From contig URQG01000080.1 of NCBI GenBank assembly GCA_900549895.1, forward strand, positions 1-7,944: a DNA stretch of 7,944 nucleotides. Direction: 5' to 3'. The translations under genes were made by a program, and so were the position numbers. How positions within the stretch are numbered: the stretch's first letter is position 1; the number at the start of each line of letters is the position of its first letter. The notes under the pieces were generated by a model. The model saw only the letters and a program-made list of their open reading frames with translations, searched no databases and had not been told where the DNA came from. Below, piece after piece: positions 6,065 to 7,944 of the stretch. The DNA is from an uncultured Lachnobacterium sp. Lineage in GTDB: Bacteria; Bacillota; Clostridia; Lachnospirales; Lachnospiraceae.

Positions 6065-6993
6065 AAAAGATTGCGACGCGTGACAGTTACGGCGATGCAT
6101 TGGTTGAATTGGGAAGGGAGCACGACAATCTCATCGTATTGGACGCAGATCTGGCTGCTGCCACGAAAACTGCCGTATTTAAGAAAGCATATCCGGAGCG
6201 TTTTATTGACTGTGGTATCGCGGAAGCGAACATGACCGGTGTAGCGGCAGGACTTTCCACATGCGGAAAGGTTCCGTTTATCAGTTCTTTTGCAATGTTT
6301 GCAGCAGGCAGAGCGTTCGAGCAGGTGCGTAATTCCATCGGGTATCCGCATTTGAATGTAAAAATCGGTGCGACACACGCAGGAATCACTGTCGGCGAGG
6401 ACGGAGCAACCCATCAGTGTAACGAGGATATTGCCCTGATGCGCACGATTCCGGGCATGGTTGTGATTAACCCGGCAGATGATGTGGAAGCACGCGCAGC
6501 CGTCAAGGCGGCTTACGAGTACGAAGGACCGGTGTATTTACGATTTGGCAGATTGGCTCTTCCGGTCATCCACGACGAGACTGATTATACATTTGAGATC
6601 GGAAAAGGTGAAGTTCTGCGCGAGGGCAGGGATCTGACGATTGTTGCGACCGGAGCGATGGTGAGTAACAGTCTTGAGGCAGCCGAGAAACTGGCCATAG
6701 ACGGCATCGATGCAAAAGTAATTAATATTCATACGATCAAACCGCTCGATGAAGAGTTGATCATTGAAGCTGCAAAAGAGACAGGCAGAGTGATTACTGT
6801 CGAGGAACATTCTGTGATCGGAGGACTTGGCAGCGTAGTATGCGATGCGCTTGCATTAAAAGCTCCGACGCCAGTGTTAAAGATTGGAATCAACGATACA
6901 TTTGGTGAATCCGGACCGGCGGTGGAACTGCTTAAGAAATATAAGCTGGATGCCGACAGCATTTATGCAAAAATCAAAGAATTTGTAAAATAA
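6052..6993 (+). CDS. Transketolase, C-terminal subunit
   Basis: This 313-residue protein is the pyrimidine-binding and C-terminal part of a split transketolase. Its ATG lies inside the last codons of the N-subunit gene (13-base overlap), behind AGGTGAGG (6040-6047), which suggests translational coupling and equal amounts of the two subunits. The catalytic glutamate that activates thiamine diphosphate is Glu58 in CGIAEANMTG. The second transketolase signature GEDGATHQ (115-122) carries His121. YLRFGR (162-167) and EEHSVIGGLG (251-260) are typical of the family. It is the last gene of the operon, and a strong intrinsic terminator follows within about 40 bases. DXS and the pyruvate-dehydrogenase beta family share this fold, but the adjacent partner carries the transketolase signatures. 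Confidence 0.95.
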   Translation: MSEVKKIATRDSYGDALVELGREHDNLIVLDADLAAATKTAVFKKAYPERFIDCGIAEANMTGVAAGLSTCGKVPFISSFAMFAAGRAFEQVRNSIGYPHLNVKIGATHAGITVGEDGATHQCNEDIALMRTIPGMVVINPADDVEARAAVKAAYEYEGPVYLRFGRLALPVIHDETDYTFEIGKGEVLREGRDLTIVATGAMVSNSLEAAEKLAIDGIDAKVINIHTIKPLDEELIIEAAKETGRVITVEEHSVIGGLGSVVCDALALKAPTPVLKIGINDTFGESGPAVELLKKYKLDADSIYAKIKEFVK

Positions 6994-7028
6994 GGTTTAT
7001 AGTTTTAATAGTAACTTTCTCCATACTT

Positions 7029-7069
7029 TACCCTCGGGCAGTTGTGATGCGTCCCGGGGGTATTTTTTT
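7029..7069 (+). terminator. Intrinsic terminator of the sugar-phosphate operon
   Basis: TACCCTCGGG (7029-7038) pairs with CCCGGGGGTA (7053-7062) over ten base pairs (one G-U), with a 14-base loop, directly followed by seven T (7063-7069). It lies 36 bases after the stop of the transketolase C-subunit gene and closes the operon. Confidence 0.93.
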
Positions 7070-7125
7070 GGAAAAACGAATGATGGTTTCACAAAAAATT
7101 ATGTATAAAAGATAGGAAGATATGG

Positions 7126-7153
7126 TTTTCATTGGGAACATTTGTGATATGAT
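7126..7153 (+). promoter_or_regulatory. Candidate promoter ahead of the EamA remnant
   Basis: TATGAT (7148-7153) matches five of six -10 positions. TTTTCA (7126-7131) matches four of six -35 positions, with a 16-base spacer. It lies about 105 bases before the ATG of the EamA-like remnant, just after the operon terminator. A perfect 11-base palindrome, GTAATCATTAC (7177-7187), follows shortly downstream and could be an operator or chance. The stretch from 7070 to 7258 otherwise shows no gene. Confidence 0.35.
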
Positions 7154-7258
7154 AAATTTAAATCGTTAAAAAAGCGGTAATCATTACATTACGGGCATTT
7201 GAGTGTGAAAGAGGTGCAGGAGAATAAACGCAAATATACATTAGCAGGGGCTGATTTT

Positions 7259-7413
7259 ATGTGGTTTGTATTTGCATTATTATCTGCAGTGTTTGTTACA
7301 TTGACATCTATTTTGGCAAAAGTGGGTATTTCTTTCTGCATGAGGACTTTACGATGAAATCCCTCATTGGTTGCGTGTTGATTGGTGCATGAACATTGAT
7401 TATGCTTCTTTGA
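7259..7413 (+). pseudogene. EamA-family (DMT) transporter pseudogene, internally deleted
   Basis: An ATG at 7259, behind AGGGG (7246-7250), begins MWFVFALLSAVFVTLTSILA, followed by KVGI. This is the typical first membrane helix of small EamA/DMT-superfamily transporters. Reading in that frame runs into TGA at 7355. From about 7330 another frame gives FLHEDFTMKSLIGCVLIGA, then TGA at 7390, then TLIMLL and a final TGA at 7411. That is the typical last helix of the same family, with a stop where AGT (Ala-Gly-Thr) is expected. The single-domain proteins are around 140 residues, so roughly 90 residues from the middle are missing. The gene is thus broken three ways: a deletion, a frame change at the junction, and a nonsense codon. 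Family assignment is by pattern recognition of both ends, which agree independently. Confidence 0.82.
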
Positions 7414-7416
7414 TTC

Positions 7417-7432
7417 GGAAATTCACATTTCC
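7417..7432 (+). terminator. Small hairpin after the pseudogene, possible decayed terminator
   Basis: GGAAAT (7417-7422) pairs with ATTTCC (7427-7432) around a TCAC loop, four bases after the pseudogene's last stop. A T-rich but interrupted stretch follows (7438-7459). It could be the weak or decayed terminator of the former EamA gene. The stem is short and AT-rich. Confidence 0.3.
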
Positions 7433-7468
7433 TACATATTTTGCCAGCTTTTGTTTTTTAAGGGATGC

Positions 7469-7500
7469 TTGTGCAGATCATAAAATTAGTATAGGATAAT
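7469..7500 (+). promoter_or_regulatory. Weak candidate promoter for the last gene
   Basis: The AT-rich stretch 7481-7506 contains GATAAT (7495-7500, five of six -10 matches) and TAGGAT (7492-7497). TTGTGC at 7469-7474 gives a 17-base spacer to TAGGAT but matches only the TTG part of a -35 box. If used, transcription would start just before the branched structure at 7509-7578. This is suggestive only. Confidence 0.25.
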
Positions 7501-7508
7501 TAATATAC

Positions 7509-7578
7509 AGCGTCAGCCGGGCGATACCTCAAAGAGGTACCGCAATATGCCGAAGGCAATTCCAAATGGGCTGATGTT
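7509..7578 (+). ncRNA. Candidate structured leader (branched RNA), unidentified
   Basis: Bases 7509-7518 pair with 7569-7578 in a ten-base-pair closing stem (with G-U pairs). Inside it, 7521-7530 and 7534-7543 form a hairpin: GCG/CGC, one A-C mismatch, then TACCTC/GAGGTA, with an AAA loop. A second hairpin is TGCC/GGCA (7548-7551 with 7555-7558) around GAA. Single-stranded purine-rich linkers remain. The element ends 8 bases before the GGAGG of the gene at 7600, which suits a cis-acting regulator of that gene. I do not recognise a known riboswitch consensus in it. It lacks an obvious terminator hairpin with a U-run, so control of translation would be more likely than of transcription. Confidence 0.45.
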
Positions 7579-7586
7579 CCAGATAT

Positions 7587-7591
7587 GGAGG
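7587..7591 (+). promoter_or_regulatory. Ribosome binding site fixing the start of the last gene
   Basis: GGAGG lies 8 bases before the ATG at 7600. A slightly earlier in-frame ATG at 7585 overlaps this Shine-Dalgarno sequence and has none of its own, so 7600 is the likely start. Confidence 0.8.
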
Positions 7592-7599
7592 AAACAATC

Positions 7600-7895
7600 A
7601 TGGAAGAATTTAAGAATAAAGAAGCGTTTGACGCATACTGGAACGAGAATTATGTTCCGCTTACCTATGAGGATGTAAAAGAAGCTTACGAAGATTTTGT
7701 AAAATCTGCGGACAAGCATATTTTTATTCCGGATTATGAGGAAGCCGGCTGTATCAGCAGAGATGACTTTATGGAGAACCTGTCGCGGACGGCACAGTTT
7801 ACATTTCAGGACAGTCTGACCGAGGCTTTCTACGATAAGAATCCGGATCTGTACGAGACGGCATTCGCAATTTTCGAGGAAGCACAGATGAACGG
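7600..7895 (+). CDS. Acidic hypothetical protein, 3'-truncated by adapter
   Basis: Ninety-eight complete codons plus two bases of a real gene are present before adapter sequence starts at 7896. The protein is rich in Glu, Asp, Tyr and Phe, and reads as a soluble, mostly helical cytoplasmic protein with no signal peptide or membrane span. I do not recognise a family. Repeated acidic/aromatic stretches (YEDVKEAYEDF at 23-33, DLYETAFAIFEEA at 83-95) suggest amphipathic helices. In the raw sequence the frame appears to continue into GCLLYTSPSPRDA and a stop, but that tail is translated Nextera adapter; only its first glycine is still specified by genuine bases. The true C-terminus is unknown. It follows a structured leader, which may control it. 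Confidence 0.75.
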
Positions 7896-7944
7896 CTGTC
7901 TCTTATACACATCTCCGAGCCCACGAGACGCGTAGTAATCTCGT
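7896..7944. other. Nextera P7 adapter with i7 index (artefact)
   Basis: Positions 7896-7914 are the reverse complement of the Tn5 mosaic end, and 7915-7929 complete the Nextera read-2 adapter. The next eight bases, GCGTAGTA (7930-7937), sit where the i7 index belongs. The following ATCTCGT (7938-7944) begins the P7 flow-cell sequence. The index agrees with the TACGC at the very start of the window, so both ends carry the same P7-side adapter. None of this belongs to the organism. Confidence 0.98.

Noticed and set aside
2230..6993. Sulfo-transketolase sulfoglycolysis operon
   Set aside because: A split transketolase and an RpiB-like isomerase are shared features, but there is no sulfoquinovosidase, sulfoquinovose isomerase or sulfolactaldehyde reductase, and DhaK and TIM have no role there.
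5228..6993. A frameshifted single transketolase gene
   Set aside because: Each half has its own ribosome binding site and proper termini, and split transketolases of these sizes are normal in Firmicutes.
6994..7599. CRISPR array, tRNA or insertion-sequence remnants in the long intergenic region
   Set aside because: No regularly spaced repeats, no cloverleaf with a CCA-type end, and no transposase-like reading frame were seen.
1..7934. 39-base perfect terminal inverted repeats, as in a transposon or linear replicon
   Set aside because: Both arms are Nextera P7-side adapter including part of the index, so the symmetry comes from library preparation.
7896..7935. C-terminal extension CLLYTSPSPRDA of the last protein
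   Set aside because: It is the translation of the adapter, not of genomic DNA.

Overview
This window looks like one amplified or assembled fragment from a low-to-moderate-GC Firmicute, most likely a gut-type Clostridia/Lachnospiraceae member. The evidence is strong AGGAGG-type ribosome binding sites, a transketolase split into two genes, a fused DhaK-DhaL kinase, a short EamA-family remnant, and intrinsic terminators with U-tracts. The taxonomy is inferred from style and gene content; no marker gene is present. Bases 1-39 and 7896-7944 are not biological. They are Illumina Nextera (Tn5) P7-side adapter, with the same i7 index readable at both ends. The genuine DNA is therefore about 40-7895.

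Layout. 40-177: leader with an AT-rich inverted repeat. 178-2166: a large membrane-anchored alpha/beta hydrolase with eight or so C-terminal membrane spans. 2173-2197: a strong hairpin directly after its stop codon. 2230-6993: a tight five-gene operon on the + strand made of an ATP-dependent DhaK-DhaL ketose kinase, an RpiB-like isomerase, a triose-phosphate-isomerase-like protein, and the N- and C-halves of a transketolase. Gaps are 5, 13 and 13 bases, and the last two genes overlap by 13 bases. 7029-7069: a good intrinsic terminator. 7070-7599: mostly non-coding DNA holding the internally deleted remains of an EamA-family transporter gene (7259-7413) and a branched RNA-like structure (7509-7578). 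7600-7895: the start of an unrecognised acidic protein, cut off by the adapter.

The operon is the most interesting part. The kinase keeps every DhaK and DhaL key residue. The two isomerases depart from textbook RpiB and TpiA at positions that shape the substrate. The RpiB-like protein lacks the ring-opening histidine and one of the two phosphate-binding arginines. The TIM-like protein has an Arg-Val-Ala-Trp segment where TIM normally has its Gly-Gly phosphate loop. The set of DhaK-type kinase, TIM-like isomerase, RpiB-like isomerase and transketolase matches the logic of the tetrulose branch known from erythritol/threitol catabolism (EryH/EryI; LerI/DerI). There, phosphorylated erythrulose is isomerised to erythrose 4-phosphate, which transketolase can use. 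I infer that this operon handles a C4 ketose such as erythrulose, or a related short or branched ketose, and not simply dihydroxyacetone. No transporter, dehydrogenase or regulator for it lies in the window.
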